A DNA stretch of 64,000 bases from Lanius collurio (GCA_020086605.1 JACBWW010000008.1:13178975-13242974); one strand, 5' to 3'; counted from the stretch's first letter, positions 1-14,670 are shown. Program-made: numbers and translations. Notes: a model not told the origin generated them from the letters alone.

Positions 1-3000
1 CTGGAAGCTAATGGTAGCTTTGTCTTGCTCATGTTTTTGTGACTGATCCTGAGTTTTGTAAATTGCTTTCCCCTATAATTTTCAAAATGTCAAAATAAAA
101 CCCAGCAAAACAGTAATTTCTGAATCTGTTTGATTTTTAAAATATGGTCCTAAATAGTAGTTTATAATGAAACTGTCTCTATTGGAGACAAGACCTGGAG
201 ATAAGTTTTATTATGAATTTCATGTTGAACAGTAGCTCTAAACAATATGTGCTGGACTTATGACACCAGTTGGCCTCCTAAATGACAGATTGTGCTGATG
301 AGCTCTTTAACTGCTCTTGAATTTGCATGCTGGGTGATAGGCACTGGTAATACATACCCCTGTAGAAGGGATGTGGTACATTTATATTACACTGAGCTGC
401 CTGAAACAGGGAACAGAATGTGTTGCTACGGATACAAGGAAGAGCAGAACTGAGCCAATGCTGTGCTGGAAAATTACCTTTATCACTGTAAAAGGAAAAC
501 AAGAATAATTAATTTTGTTACACAGTTTCAGGTGGCCATCCAGCTATTCATCGAGAAAGATACTGATTTGACATTTTTCCTATTAAAGTCTTTGTGCTGA
601 CTAACCTTCTAGACAGGAAGCCAGAAAAGATGCAAAATTGCCTCAATTCTGAAACAACATAGTTAAAAAAATACAATTTTGATTACATTTGTATAAATAA
701 TTACAATAAATCTTAAAAATAATATTTTCTGACCTCAAAAAGCAGCTTTTCCATTTGTTGCATTTTGAAAAGCTGAAGATTCAGCATCTGAAAAATTCCA
801 ATAACTCCAGTTAATCTGTTCTGATTGTCCTCTCCAGTAAAAGAAATTATAAATTAAATCATATCAATGAGTATGTTTCCCATGACTAACATTTTACCTT
901 GTTTTTTACAAATGCACAGTCTGGATCAAATTGGGTTCAACAGTGATGGAACAAGAAAAGACTGTACAATAACATTTACAAAATCCATGAAGATGCCGGC
1001 AACTGTCTCCATTGTTTAAGCAGGCTTAAAAAACGAGTATAAGTGACTTCCACTTCCTTCTGGTTGATCCTGTTACTTAAAAGACAACCAGAAACCAGCA
1101 AAAAAATTAACAAATGCTCTCTCAGTCATAATAAGTTAGAAGCCCTATCTGGCCATGTTAGTAAAGGAATAAACAATCTTTGGTGTGTACATCCTACTCT
1201 ATCAGATGTAGATCTCTAGGCAGGCTGCAAAATTGCCTTTAAGTTATTTGTTTTGCCATTTGAACTTGAAATATTGTTTTATGGCTTCTACTATGGCTTA
1301 TGCTTTAAAGTATCTGGTGCTTGTGGTATTTTAATTTATATTCTAGCACCAACAGAACATAGACACTAACCAAACATCAGGCAAGCTAAACTAAAAGAAT
1401 AGAAATGAGGAATCAAGGAACATAAGGCTCAAAGGGAAAATGGAGAGAAATCTTCCTAGATTATTTCAGTACCATAAATGCTTTTCATTAGTCCTACCAC
1501 AGAGAATGAAAACACTTCCTGACAATTGGCACAGCCATGCTTTCTTCCTACATACTCTGCTTTTAAATCTCTGCTGCTCCCAGATAGGTGATCACACTAC
1601 TATCCTTGTTTACCTAATCAGTTGTAGGACCTTGCACTTTACAAGCTGATCACTGTTCTGAATGAAATGCTGCCTTTACTATTCCTCATTTGTATCTATT
1701 TCAATGATTACTTAGTAGTTTTTGTGAGAGAAGGTGAAGACTTTGCCTATTAAGAGCAAGAAAGGTAGTGTTTCTCTGGCAAACAGACCTTAAATAATTG
1801 GACTGTGAACAGCTTTTGTTTCCAGTACTGTGCACTTAGAAGGGGCCAACTTAGTTGTCAACTCTGAATTCTGCTTTTAAATAAATGTTAGACCTTTCAT
1901 GATTCAATATTTTCCAGGAAATCTGCCAAGTATGAGGTTAAAACTTCCATTACAAGCTACTTTTCTTGTTGCTGTACAACTATAGCAAAAGTCAGCGAAG
2001 TTGAGTTAACTTTTACTAGGTTTGGAAAGGAAATAACCCAGTTTTTAAAAATGTGACTGAGCTGAAATATTCCTTGGGCTTCTAATATTCTCTTTTATAT
2101 AATTTCTAGAAGTGTTTCAGGACCTAAGGAAATAGTTATAAACGATTAATGCTATTATTTTTTTTCAGAGACTGCAAGGCAATCACATAGTTAAAACTGA
2201 AAGCCATGAGTGTATTAGTCTTGCAAAGGTAATAATTTAAATGCTTTTGACTAAGTGGGACTGTCCTGTGCACATTCCAGCATGTTTTATATTTTGAAAG
2301 TATAGGGATGCAAGTGAGGGAAGACAATATTGAGAAAGAGACAAAATTAAGTTCAAAAAAAGGTTAGAGTCTTTTGTTCTCAAATAGATGATTAATGTTT
2401 CCAACGTGTTTTGATGGGCTGTTTATTGTTTATACACTTTCTTATTTTGTAATCTTCACCTTTCTGTTTTTTCTTGTATTTTTATTCTTTTCTAGTGTTT
2501 TGGACACTTCCAAGAGATCCAGACATTTGACAACAAAATTATACTGATATCCTATGTATCTACAGGTATGGTTTATCCATTTTAGACATCTGGGGAAAAT
2601 CTAAAGAGTTTTTCTTTCTATATAATTGAGATTGATAATAGCTATTTTGACTTACACAAGTTAATGTAGCAAAATTTTATGTAACAATTGTTTGTGATTT
2701 GTTTATTTGTTTTATTTTCATATATACAGAATTCCTTTATTATGGACTGGAGCTTTAATCAGTTTTATCAGGTAGTCCTAATTTTATCAAGCTGTGTGTC
2801 CCAATTTCAAAGCCATTTTAGAATACTCCAACCTAACCATTTTAAAATTACAAATTCCTCTTTTCAACAGGGAGATCTATTTTTGTAGCTTAAGAGGAAG
2901 GGTAAAGGGATAAAGACATTATGTAAGATGGAGATTCAAGAGCTCTTCAGTATCCTGGGAGCATCTTTTGGAATGAATACAAGAAAAAGCACCCCTCAAA

Positions 3001-4999
3001 AATTCTGTCCTAACAGAATTTGGAGCTGTACAGGTTTGAAACAGAACATTTAGAATGCAAGATGTCTCTATTTTCTCCACCTCTCTAGAGTGCATTCACT
3101 GGGTTTCTAAAACCAAAATTATAAAATTAAAAGAAGTGGTTCTGTAAATACACAGATAATAACCAATATACATATTGGTTAAGGGCACAGACTTTTGCTG
3201 TTTGCTTCAAATCTACTTTTCTACAAATCTACATGGATTAATGCAATTTTGGAGAAGGTATATTGGCAACATAAAAACCTATTAAATAAAGACCTAATGG
3301 ATTAACATCTCTCTTAGTCTGGCTGTGATTTTGCCCTAGCTCTTTTTCCCAAGTTGTGAAGAATAGTGTAACATTCATGTTAAGGTAGGCTAATCTTATT
3401 CCACATGCTGTAGATTTTATATGTTTTCAGCTGCATTGGTTGTCACTTTTTTTAGGAATTAATATGCAAATATTGTCGCTATATCAGATTCACCAGTGTC
3501 TTTGCCCCATGGTGGATGTCAAGTCCCAGCATATTAGTTAGTACATCATGCTTATTTGATTCATGTCTTCTAAATGTTCCCTGGTTTCACTTTCACAGTA
3601 AATCCTTTGAATATATATCATTGCATTTCTCTCCACTAGAAGGAACTGACAGTAAAAGGATACTTTGTTTCTAAAAGCTTATCCAGGGTAATGTTTGTTT
3701 TAATTATGTTTTTATGTGGAGTGCCTAGGGATGCATGTGTTACAGACACTGTAAAATAGTGCCAGGAAAGCAATGGAAGTTTTGTACTGCTCTGTCTGGA
3801 GTCAAATCAGTGCAGTAAGTGTCTGGGAGAGTTCAGTTTTGTTATTACCTCTTTAATGTGTATTAGCACTTACATGAAATACATGAAAAAGTTCCTTTTT
3901 TTCAGGGTGGGTCAATGACCCAGTCGTAATTTCTCACTTGGGGTCTAATACAAATCATTGATCTAACAGAAATCAGTACAAACAGTGACCACCTCTTGAG
4001 CTTATTTTTAGGAACAGGATGAAAACTAATGAACTTAAATTGTAAAGAAGAGTTCTTTTATTACATATTGGAAAGACTTCTAACTCTTCAGAATGAATTA
4101 TATAAGGAAATTATGACTATTCTAAAAAAATTAGGCAAGATATCTATACTGTCTGTTATTACGTAGAAATACTTTGGTTCAGGGTGATGGGTATGGTGAT
4201 CTCCTGAAATCCCTTTTTTAAAGATTAATTCATTTAGGCAATGAAAGGAAAATTTTTTCAGGTCAATCTACTAAGAATTGCCCTAATAGTAATCTTCAAA
4301 GTTTTTGTTTGAATTGTTGCATTGTGTTACAGAATCTAAGAGATGTAACTGGAAACCAGACTGAATAAATCATTTCTGTAAGGCAATAAATCAATGACAG
4401 TTTCTTCTGCATATTCTTTGGATAGCTTTTCCTTTCTAACTTCACTGAAGGGTACAGAGATTTCTAGGGTCATCAAGATTTCCTTCCAAGAGCACCATTA
4501 TCCAGAGTCATGTGTGAGGAATTTCAGTTTTTAACCTCTGCAGCTGAGTCTTCAGATATACAGAACTATTATTCCTTACTTTTACAAATTACTCAGTCAT
4601 TGAATACAACTCAATTGCCAGGTAACTAGAAAATTCTGATTTCAGAGTTTGGAAACAAGAGATGCTCGTTCAGGCTGCTCATCAATTCCACCATGACCAC
4701 TGTAATTTGTTCCTTAATAAGACGGAAACCATTTATGATGTACGATTATATTTGTCTAGCAGCAAAACCCTTCCTGGAATGAGAATGGTTTTACACAGTA
4801 AGTTTCTTACAATTTGTACGCATTCTCTCAGTGGCTTACTTTAATATCCTTTTCCTCTTAATTTATGGGAGCTGTTTCGTTAAAAGTTCTTCAAGAATTC
4901 CTATGTTAGGTTCTAGTTTTGAAACCATATGTGTATAAAGACTCATGGATAACTACTTATAAATCTCCTCACATACAGGCCTGACTTGATTTTGCATTT
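1..4999. other. AT-rich non-coding stretch, no recognised gene
   Basis: I see no conserved protein, RNA gene or recognisable transposable element here apart from the candidate exon at 2496-2565. The open frames are all under 80 codons and match no family I recognise. The sequence could be intronic or intergenic; nothing in it decides between these. Confidence 0.6.
2496..2565 (+). other. Weak candidate internal exon (70 nt)
   Basis: A long pyrimidine tract runs into TTCTTTTCTAG at 2485-2495, and the 70-nt segment ends CTACAG before a GTATGG donor at 2566. Only one of the three forward frames is open throughout (23 codons, starting CFGHFQEIQTFDN); the other two contain stops. The protein is not recognised, and the 70-nt length is not a multiple of three. 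The splice-site pair is good by eye, but such pairs occur by chance in AT-rich DNA. It could be an exon of a long non-coding RNA or a decoy. Confidence 0.15.
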
Positions 5000-5001
5000 C
5001 A

Positions 5002-6415
5002 CAGAATCATAGAATATTAAGGGCTGGAAGAGACATTAAAAATACCTAGTCCCAACCTCCTCTGCCATGGGCAGGGACATCTCCCACCAACCCAGGTTGT
5101 TCAAGGCCTTACTCAACCTGGTCCTGAACACTGCCAGGGTTGGGGCACCCACAGCCTTCCTGGACAACCACTATCTTATCAGCCTCACAGTAAAGAGCTT
5201 CCTAATATGCAGCCTAAAATTTCACTCTTTCAATTTGTACTCATTACTTTACTTTGCCTTACTATTGCAGTTCCTGATGAAGGATTCCTCTCTGGCTTCC
5301 CTGTAGGCTCCCTTCAGATACTGGAAGGTTGCTCTGAGGTCTCCATGCAATCTCGTCCAGCCTGACCAGTCTGGAGACTGTTTCAGTCTTCCTCAGTCTG
5401 TGTTTCTCAGCCTGTGTTTGTAGGGGAAGTGCTCAAGTTCTCTGATGGTCCTTCAGATGCAGCCCAAGGACACAGTTGTCTTTCTTGGCTGTGATCACAC
5501 CCTGCCAGCTCTTCCTGAGCTGATCATCTGCCATCACCCCCAAGTCCTTCTCCACGTGATTGCTTTCAATCCCTGCTCTGCCCATGCTGTTGGCCTGTCT
5601 GGGACTGCCATGACCCAGGTGTGGGACTTTGCACTTGTCTTTGTTGACCTCCATGAGATTTGCACTGGCCCAGCTCTCAAGCCTGTCCAGGTCCCTCTGA
5701 TGCCATCCCTTCCCTGCAGTGTGTCACTGCCCCACACAGCCTGGTGCTGTCAGGGAACTTGCTGAGGGTGTCCTTGATCCCTCTGTCCATGTCCCCAACA
5801 AAGATGTTGAGCAGTATCGGCCCCAGCACTGACCCCTGAAGGACATCACTTGTTACAGATCTCCACATGGACCATGAGCCCTTGACCACAACTCTTTGTG
5901 AGTGGCCACCCAACCAGTTCTTTATCCACCCAGTGCTCCATCCCTCAAGACCATGTGTCTCCAAAGTAGAGACAGGGATGTTGTGTGGGGCAGTGTCAAA
6001 CACTTTGCATAAGTCCAGTGGGGGATGTCAGCAGCTCTGCCCCGTCCACCAGTGCTGTTGCAATTTTGACAGGCATGATTTGCCCTTAGTAAAACCATGT
6101 TGACTTTTATCAATCACCTTTTTATCTTCCATGTGCCATAGCATAACTTCCATGAGAATCTGCTCCAGGATCTTGCCAGGCACAGAGGTGAAACTGACTG
6201 GTCTGCAGTTCCCTGTGTTTTCCACTTTCCTCTTTAAAAGTTAAAATTCCCTTCCTTCAGTCATCACAAACTTCACCTGACTGCCCCAATTTTTCAAAAT
6301 TTATAGTGGCTTACCAACTTTGTATGCCAGCTCCCTCAGAACCTGTGGATGAACCTCATCAGATCCTATGGACTTGATGCACTCAGGTTCCTTAGATGGC
6401 CTTGTACCTGGTTTG
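5002..6415 (-). mobile_element. CR1 LINE fragment with decayed reverse transcriptase
   Basis: The left end (CAGAATCATAGAATATTAAG at 5002) is the reverse complement of a CR1 3' terminus, so the element lies on the minus strand and is truncated at its 5' end near 6415. Minus-strand translation gives ordered pieces of the CR1 reverse transcriptase. They are a linker with SDEVHPQVLREL (about 6335-6370), then [19 protein letters not shown] and [10 protein letters not shown] (6028-6225). Next come FDTAPHNIPVSTLETHG and LQGSVLGPILLNIF (5677-6003), then NKDKCKVPHLG and EKDLGVMADDQL (5433-5654). The catalytic FADD box reads FPDS, and the pieces fall in different frames, so the copy is dead. It is the longest CR1 in the window. 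Confidence 0.95.
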
Positions 6416-9400
6416 TGGTAATGAACATTTTCAAATGGAGAAGGAGTCACATCTTCAATGTCTGTTATACACAGTTCACTTCTACATGTGTTTTGGCCCT
6501 TTTCACAAGGCAGATATAATGAGAAAGATATACTTTCTCAATAAAAGGCTAATGGAGGCTAAAACTGGATACTTCTCCCTTCATCTTTAAGGACTGTCAA
6601 ATCAAAACCTCCTAGTTGTTTCTCTAGCTTCTGGCTGTCAGACCATGTACAAGGGACACTGATATAGAAGAAAAAAATTCAGATAGTGTGATGCATTTTA
6701 GCAAGAAAACAAATTTTTCATCTAATACCACTTGCCATGAAATATTGTTTCAAAATCAATCTTATTTATGAAGAAGAAAACAAGTATCAGCACAACAGTG
6801 CAATGCTGTCAATCCAGCCATTCTAGTAGAAGTTCAAACCAAAACTATTCTGTCTCTTAAGAGATAAACATGTTATATTTTTTTTTTAATCAAAGGCAAA
6901 ATATATATGTAGGATGTGGAATTTATTTACACTACCATACAATCTGGGAGTAATACGTATACCACCAGTTTTGCAGGGGGATGGAAATGAGTTTCTGTTT
7001 TAGTTTATCTTCTTTAAGTCACTGTCTCTCTACAGAACCAAAGGAATTTTTGCCACTTGAGTACTGTAGATTTCATAAGCTAAGTAGGATTATTTCTGTC
7101 AAGTATTGCAAAAGACTCAAGCTTCTCCTAATGCATTTCACAGAATTTGTGTTTTGGAATAGTTTTATCTTGGTGTGGGCTACCCTCACACATGCTGACT
7201 AGTTACTTTCATATATTCTGTCCCTATCTGGCTTTCACAGAGGCAGCAATATTTTAGCAATGACTCATAACCATTTTTGTCTTTTGTGTTTCTTACTGTC
7301 TCAGTGCAAAGAGAGATATTTTTGGCATTTTTTGCCTACTGATCTAAACGTATTGGGCTTTTATTTCCCTATTTTTGTGCATAGCACATGGTATCTGAAT
7401 TATACCTGCCACAAAATGCTGTAAAATTCATAACATCTATGACACAGCCTCTGATGTTCTTATTTGTTGAAGATTCTCTTCCATTAGCTCAAAAAATTAT
7501 TTTTATTGGAATCATTGAGATAGTTATATCATAATAATGGCTTCTTCTTAGGCTAAAAATCAATGGTTCTTTTTAAACCTCAACATGAGACAGAGGAATA
7601 ACATTTTCGCTCAGTTTTTCTCTGTTTCCTCATAATATTTTCTCTATAGATGCATGCAATTACAGACCCAAACAGCCCTACATGTTAGCACCTCCTCCCC
7701 AAACTGCTGTTCAGAAGTGTCTGTATTATGTGCTGGGGATAAACTCTGGTTTGGAGCACAGGAACATCATAACATGACCACCTGTCCTAAAGGAAAGATG
7801 CAAGATCATTTCCCTAGCAGGGAAAGTAAGAGCACTGCCCTGTTAAAGGGGAGACATTTACATGTGTCTGTTTTGTGAAGTTAATTGCTTATTATTAGGA
7901 ATACAGTCTTTTGTTTCAGTAAGAGGTATATGAGTTTGCCCTCTTCTCTTTCTTTGCACTTGTATTTGATATTGGAAGGGATGGATGCTTCTGGAGGAAT
8001 AACCTTTAAACCATGATCCTGTAATACAAGGATAAGAAGGGTGAAACAGAGTTGTACGTTAGGTAGGAAAGCAGAGTGATCAGCGATGCTCATTTTTATA
8101 TGTGATATTACATTTTATAAAAGAAAGCCCTATATATAGCAAATACCTCTGCTGTAAAATAAAATCACTGGTCTCTGTATACTCAGCGAGTGATATCTCA
8201 GTGACTAGATGATTTCTGCTTAAACTGACTTGCAACTATATACCAGGTCTGGAAACTACTATTCCAAAAACCTGTCTGATTTTTGGATATAGAATTCACT
8301 ACTGAAGATTAGAAGGCCTTCTATGAGTGTTCAAGGAAAATACATTGACAATGTAGATATTTTTATAAGCCAATTGGATTCACCCAGTCTGAGGCAAAAT
8401 AACAGAAAAGCTGTTACAGTATTGAGATGACAAAGAATGCAATTATTTCCATAATTTTAATTTCATGAAAATATATTTTGTCGAGCACGACTTTTTCTGA
8501 GGAGGCTATAGGTGAAATTAAAAAAAATAAGAACATAGTTGTAATAAATAAGTATCTGTATGGGTTAATTCATTAATAAATACAATCTCAATTAAAAGTA
8601 TTATTGCTCTTTAGTACTGACAAACCAAATATAGGTAAATATTATGAACCAGCTGATGGATCTCAAAAAATATTGGGGGATTCATCACTAAAAGTGTTGT
8701 ATTTCTTTATCACATTTCAATCTGTGACCTGGAATAACATCATTCTGGGATTAAAAGGGTTGGAAGAGTAAACAGTGGTAATAATCACCTATATCACTTG
8801 GTAAAGTAGATCTTTTGAAGCAAAATATGGTTTCATACAGGCTGTCACCATGTCATGAATCCAGAGATAGGGGAATAGGATCACTATGTGCTCAATCTCT
8901 AACTGTGAAAATTGGAGAAATTCACAGACAAATCTTTTTTATGAACTCCTAGGGTAATACTGTGTCACCAAATGCAAATGAAATTTTTCATCATTTAAAT
9001 ACAAGGAGACTTTAAATACATAGAAGCCTGTTTGCCTCTGTATGCATTACTGGTGACAATGATGCTGAAATAGCATGGGTCTGACCTTCACAGACTAAAA
9101 AAGAAACATCACAGAAATGATTTCTGAGTTGGATGACTTAAATTGAAGGACCTTAAATGTAATATCCCCTGAATCAGATGAGGTGACCCAGTCCTATCTG
9201 ACCTTAGCTCTATGAATAGGAATCATAAACTGTGACTTCTTCCTTGGATTGAAATACAGTGAAGATATGAAGTGTTCTCTCTTGCTACTTTCACATTGAC
9301 TGCATTTGATTATACAGAGCAGTGAAAAATAGTATATAAGAAATCCAAAGCAAAGCTCTGCTCTTCCTGCAGAAGCTGGTGGAGATTTTAGTACAAATGA

Positions 9401-11159
9401 AAGTCTTACCTTCAGATGTGGAGGGTTTTTTTAATTTTGTGCAAGTCAGAGGACAGAGAGAAAATCATACTAAAATGGTGCTGGTTTTCAAAATCTTATC
9501 TTCACTTGTGTCCAATGAGATTATGGGGTTTTTTTCCATCGACACTGTAGGCTATGAAAAAAATGAAGTACTTTTTATGACATTTGTGCTCTGCCACCTT
9601 AAATTTAGACCTGTCTCTAAGCAAAAAAAAAAGTCCTTTTTTCACATTTTGATTTTCAAATGTACTTTCGATTTTGTTCAATTTTACTACTTCAGTACAA
9701 ACTGTGATATTTAAATAGTGTTTTCTGGCTGTTGGCCTGTTGAGTCACCTTTACATCCTGACAAGATATCATATTGGCCTATGAAGTACGGTCTGCAGTA
9801 TTTTGTCAGTCACTTACATCAATGAATGCTGTGGTTCTAATACAGGTTCTTTAGTTTGAAGTCAGCCAAGCTACTTAATCTTTTAGAACAGCTACACAAT
9901 GAAACCTTCTTAGCCTAATGGATTCAGGCATGTCTTTCCTTGGCTGATACCCAGAAATTGACTGTTAGTTTCTTTCCTCTTTGCTTCTCCGTTTAACTGA
10001 GAGAAATGCCTTAGAGCAAAAAAGCCTCTTTTCCATCCTCAGGGAAGGCTGCCTTCATCCAAACCAAACCAACACCCCAAGCTGTAGGAACTGTACTAGC
10101 AATTGTAAGAGGGAGTCATCTTTTCCTCATCACTGAAAAACATCCTTTCCTTGTTTAGCCTACAATGCCCAGGAAAATCATAACTACTTTTTTCATTCCC
10201 CATTGTGGTTCTTCAATTAGGAACCATTCCCTCATTTGCAGGATGAAAGGAATGAAATATTTTTCAGAAGGAAGCCAATTTATTCCTAACAATTAATTTG
10301 AGCTAAAGTAACTCTGCTCAAAACTAGATCAGAGTATTTAGGTTTCTCAGTACATCAGAGATACTGGGGAAGAGCAACAGTGATCTTAAGACAGAAGTAT
10401 GCAGAGATTATTGCAGAAATTTTGAGTTAATATTAATCAGTGAAGTCAAATGTGTAATTCTCTTATTTTGTGCACTAAAAAGCTATGCCTTTGACCTTTG
10501 GTCTCCCTTGAACTGGGACCTATTTCTCCTACATTATAGAGAGGGAACTTTCCTCTATTAGAATCACCCTCTCACTGCTATCAAAATGAGGGATGGATTT
10601 TTTCCCTCTTGTGCCTTCATAACTCCTCATGTTAATAATTTCCATATATTTATCTCTATTTTATGCACCAATGCTCAGATGTATAAATAAAAATTGAATT
10701 CTGAGGGAGAAGACATGATTCTCCAAGCTTCAGTTCATCTCCTTTGAATCCATGAGTACCTGTTTGGATGGCTAACATTGTCCTTAGAAAACTGCTGAAT
10801 TATTTGAGCAATTGTGAATGGGAATACATATAATGACCTCAGAGTTTTCCTGTGGGAAGAAGTTTTGTGTCTGGCTTCTATCCAAGCTCACTAAAGTTTC
10901 AAAGTAAATATCTTTGTCTTAGACCACACTACTCTGGCTTGACATTGTACCAGGAGGAGTGAGACCATACTTTTCCTCAAGATCCATGATCAGACTACTT
11001 ACTGTGGGTGAGTGAGGCTGAATTTTATTTCAATCTGTCTCTAAAGAGACTGAAGTTTGTTTCCTACTTCTCAGATTAGTTCCTTGTCTGTATGATTAGT
11101 GGGATGTTTGAGGGTAAGTAGCTCTGTGGCCCCCAACACAAGAAAGACATTGTTCCTCT
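6416..11159. other. AT-rich non-coding stretch, no recognised gene
   Basis: No recognisable repeat family or exon is seen. The longest frame (9379-9714 plus, 111 codons) is rich in Phe and Lys from T and A runs, has no recognisable motif, and is probably chance. Confidence 0.6.
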
Positions 11160-11597
11160 GTTGGAACAAACCCAGAGGAGGGCACTGAGTGGATCAGAGT
11201 GCTGGAGGACATGTCCTGTGAGAGGATGGTTGGGGTTTTTTGGCCTGGAGAAGAGAACCCTTATAGCAGCCTTTTGGTACTTGCAGTGATCCTACAAGAG
11301 AGCTGGAGAGAGACGTTTCACAAGGGTATGTAAGTGACAGGACAAGGGGCAATGGCCTTAAGATGTAGGTGGTTAGGTTTTGATTAGATATTAGGAAGAA
11401 ATTCTTTACTGTGAGTGTGATGAGGCACTGGAACAGGTTCCCAAGAGAAGCTGTGGATGCCTCATCCCTGGAAGTGTTCACAGCCAGGTTGGATGGGACT
11501 TTGACTGAACTAGTCTAGGGGAAGGTGTCCCTGCCCTTGTTAAGGGGACTCAATGATCTTTAAGAACCCTCCCAACGCAAACCGTTCTATGATTTTA
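11160..11597 (+). mobile_element. CR1 LINE 3' tail
   Basis: This is the CR1 3' region in plus orientation. It contains GGCCTGGAGAAGAGAA, GATATTAGGAAGAAATTCTT, GAGGCACTGGAACAGGTTCC and GGTGTCCCTGCCC. The end reads CTCCCAACGCAAACCGTTCTATGAT, matching the standard CR1 terminus with a few changes. It covers only the last few hundred bases of a full element and carries no intact frame. Confidence 0.93.
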
Positions 11598-14285
11598 TCT
11601 CTAAATCCTCCTCACTGCTTTTCATGAAATAAAGGAACATTTAATTATCCATGAAAGAAGGCCTCTTTCACCCTTCTCATCTTTCAGTGCTACAAGTGCT
11701 AGACTACAAAAACATTGTCTCACTGGCTGAAGCCACTTCTGAAGCCTAAGAGATGTCAAATGTCTATCTAGATTCATACTTTAATCTTTTAAGCTAAAAC
11801 CAGTCTCTGCATCTGCTCCTAAATTTTATATACAATTTTTATTTAATTATCTAAGAAAAATGTAGAACTGAGGAAGGAAATTTCACCAGCTTTCCTTTTT
11901 GCCTGGTGCCTCATGGTACTTCTCCATGCCTCAACAGTCCATAACTTTTTTCTTTGTTTTAAATTCAGAATGACTGAAGTGTTCATAGGCAAACAAATTA
12001 ATGGAGAACTTTTTAAAACTTAAATATACATCCTTCCATGACAGCCTTGTAAAGGGTAAAATTCTATTTAACCACTACTGTTATTTTACTTGTGTGCGGA
12101 AAATGCGCACAATTACTTGAATTGATTTGAAGCTGGGCATACCTAGAAATTTTTGTAAGAAAACAAGAGATACATTATTCATTGTAATGCTTTCAATAAT
12201 TTATTTTGCACATATTTTTTACCCTTCTCTCCACAATAATCATGCCAGGTATAATTTGAAAAGTAATAAACTACCAGATAGCTCTAAGGCAATCAAGTTT
12301 CTCTTGTATTAATGCAATTTGGAGCCTATCTGGTTTGAAATACTAATTTTTATTTTGGAAGACTAACATTGATCATGACATCTTAATGAACATTTGTAGG
12401 TGTTTATGCTTGGATTATTATCTAACAAGAACATACTGAAATTAATCTGAATTGAATAAATTTCATGTTGTGTGATGTATTCTTTCTAGAAATGTCACAT
12501 ACCCATCTGGAATTGAAAAAAGGGGAGATAACTAAGGGGTTCTTTCCTTCTGGCTTTCTTTCTTTAGAAGTAGGAAACACAAATCTGTCAAATGACTTAC
12601 AGATGAGGTGAAACAAACCATATGGTCATAAAAAAAATCTATGACTTTCTTATTTCCAAGGTCTTGTTCTGCAACTTTTCTGGCCTTTTCTAAAGCACAA
12701 TTTCTATTTTGTAGCATAGATTCCTCAGTGTCTGGTAATATGTAAGTAAAAATAACCCATCTTTATGGGCCATATGAGAAATTATTTATTCTTTAAATAA
12801 TTCTTTATTTCTTACCTCAAATCTGACAAAATATCTTTTGATAAACTTTACTAATTATCTATACAACAGTTATTTCAGAGGTGAGCATGTGGTGTGTTAG
12901 ATTTTTTTTTTTGGTAAAATGCACTAATTGTTTGAAATGATGTCTCAAATCTAATTTTGCTCTCTAAGAAGGTTATATGGAGGCACTCAGAACCATAAAT
13001 ACCATAAATATATGTGCATGTGTGCACAAAAACACCCATGTACACATACAAGGTACCAATTAAACTAGTCTAATTTTTAGGAATTTGGAAGTGAAATTTG
13101 GCATTATCACCACTGAAACCTAGGAGATTATCCAACTTCCAATTAAAAGTTGCTCAGTTATGTAATTTGAGTCCTGAACAGGAATGACAGACTGTACAAT
13201 GTCCAACTGCTTACAATAAGTGGTGGCCCTGTTACAGAGGGCACCATCCTTATTGTGCTTGAGCTGCTTGGGAAAAGAAACTTCAGAGAATGGTTTGTAC
13301 ATTTTTTTCCAGTTCTTCAAATTCTATGAACAAATAACTTAATGACAAATTGAAACACCCTCACCACCATATTCCTTTAACAACTGATAATGGATAGCAA
13401 TGGCTAGACAGGTTTCATAACTGTGAATATTTGCTCTAATTTATTTGGACCTTTGAATCTGAAATATTTAATTTTGGCTGGGAGAATAAAGAGCCTTGAT
13501 GTTTGGACTTTCAGATATGTTTGGATTTATTTTGCTTCCAGGAATTTGTGTGTACCATAGTATTCTGAGAGAATTAGGTAACAAAATTCAATAGGTTATC
13601 TTACAAAATGTAACCTCACATTGGCCAGTGACTTTTATGAGAACTTTTGTATCTGCTCTTACCAACACATTATTATTGTTGTCCAGGTGTATTATACTCT
13701 TCACTTCTGTAAGTTTTGGGTTGTATAAACACACAAGTGTTGCTGTATTAGGGACTCTGTTCAGTAAGTCTTGAAGCCTTAATTTTTTGAATTTCTTGTT
13801 AGGTTCTCTCTTCCTCAGAAGTGCAGGCATTACCAGTGATCTCTAACTTCAAACTTCACTGGTTTCCAGAAAGTCGATGATGAGATGAACTGAGGGGAAC
13901 ATGACATTTTAAGAACTGACCTTCTGTTACCATTGTGTCCAGAAATCTCAACAGTATGTCCATCATGTTTAAGACTTTTGACCTAATTCAATACCATAGT
14001 GGAATTGAGTTTTTCCACTTGAACTGCAATGTCACCATTTCCTACTGTCTTTATGGTTTTGCTTTGCTACATCCTAGCTTGTACCAAATTTTAAGGAAGC
14101 TCTTAGAAATCTGAAGCAAAGAAAAATAAAGCAAGCAACTTCAGCTCTTTGGGCAAAGGCTTCTGCTATCTGGTGATATTTCTCATAACTCCATCCTAGA
14201 AAAAAAAGTGTCTTTAACCGTATATTGATAAATGATTATTGGTTAAATTTTTATTTTTTAACATAGTTAAATAAATAATCAATAA
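11598..14285. other. Non-coding stretch up to the assembly gap
   Basis: AT-rich sequence with no recognised gene or mobile element. Short minus-strand frames at 12422-12717, 13120-13320 and 13588-13830 have no recognisable domains. Confidence 0.6.
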
Positions 14286-14670
14286 NNNNNNNNNNNNNNN
14301 NNNNNNNNNNNNNNNNNNNNNNNNNNNNNNNNNNNNNNNNNNNNNNNNNNNNNNNNNNNNNNNNNNNNNNNNNNNNNNNNNNNNNNNNNNNNNNNNNNNN
14401 NNNNNNNNNNNNNNNNNNNNNNNNNNNNNNNNNNNNNNNNNNNNNNNNNNNNNNNNNNNNNNNNNNNNNNNNNNNNNNNNNNNNNNNNNNNNNNNNNNNN
14501 NNNNNNNNNNNNNNNNNNNNNNNNNNNNNNNNNNNNNNNNNNNNNNNNNNNNNNNNNNNNNNNNNNNNNNNNNNNNNNNNNNNNNNNNNNNNNNNNNNNN
14601 NNNNNNNNNNNNNNNNNNNNNNNNNNNNNNNNNNNNNNNNNNNNNNNNNNNNNNNNNNNNNNNNNNNNNN
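14286..14670. other. Assembly gap (run of N)
   Basis: 385 consecutive N. Any frame read across it is meaningless. The flanks do not share an obvious repeat that would explain the gap. Confidence 0.99.
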
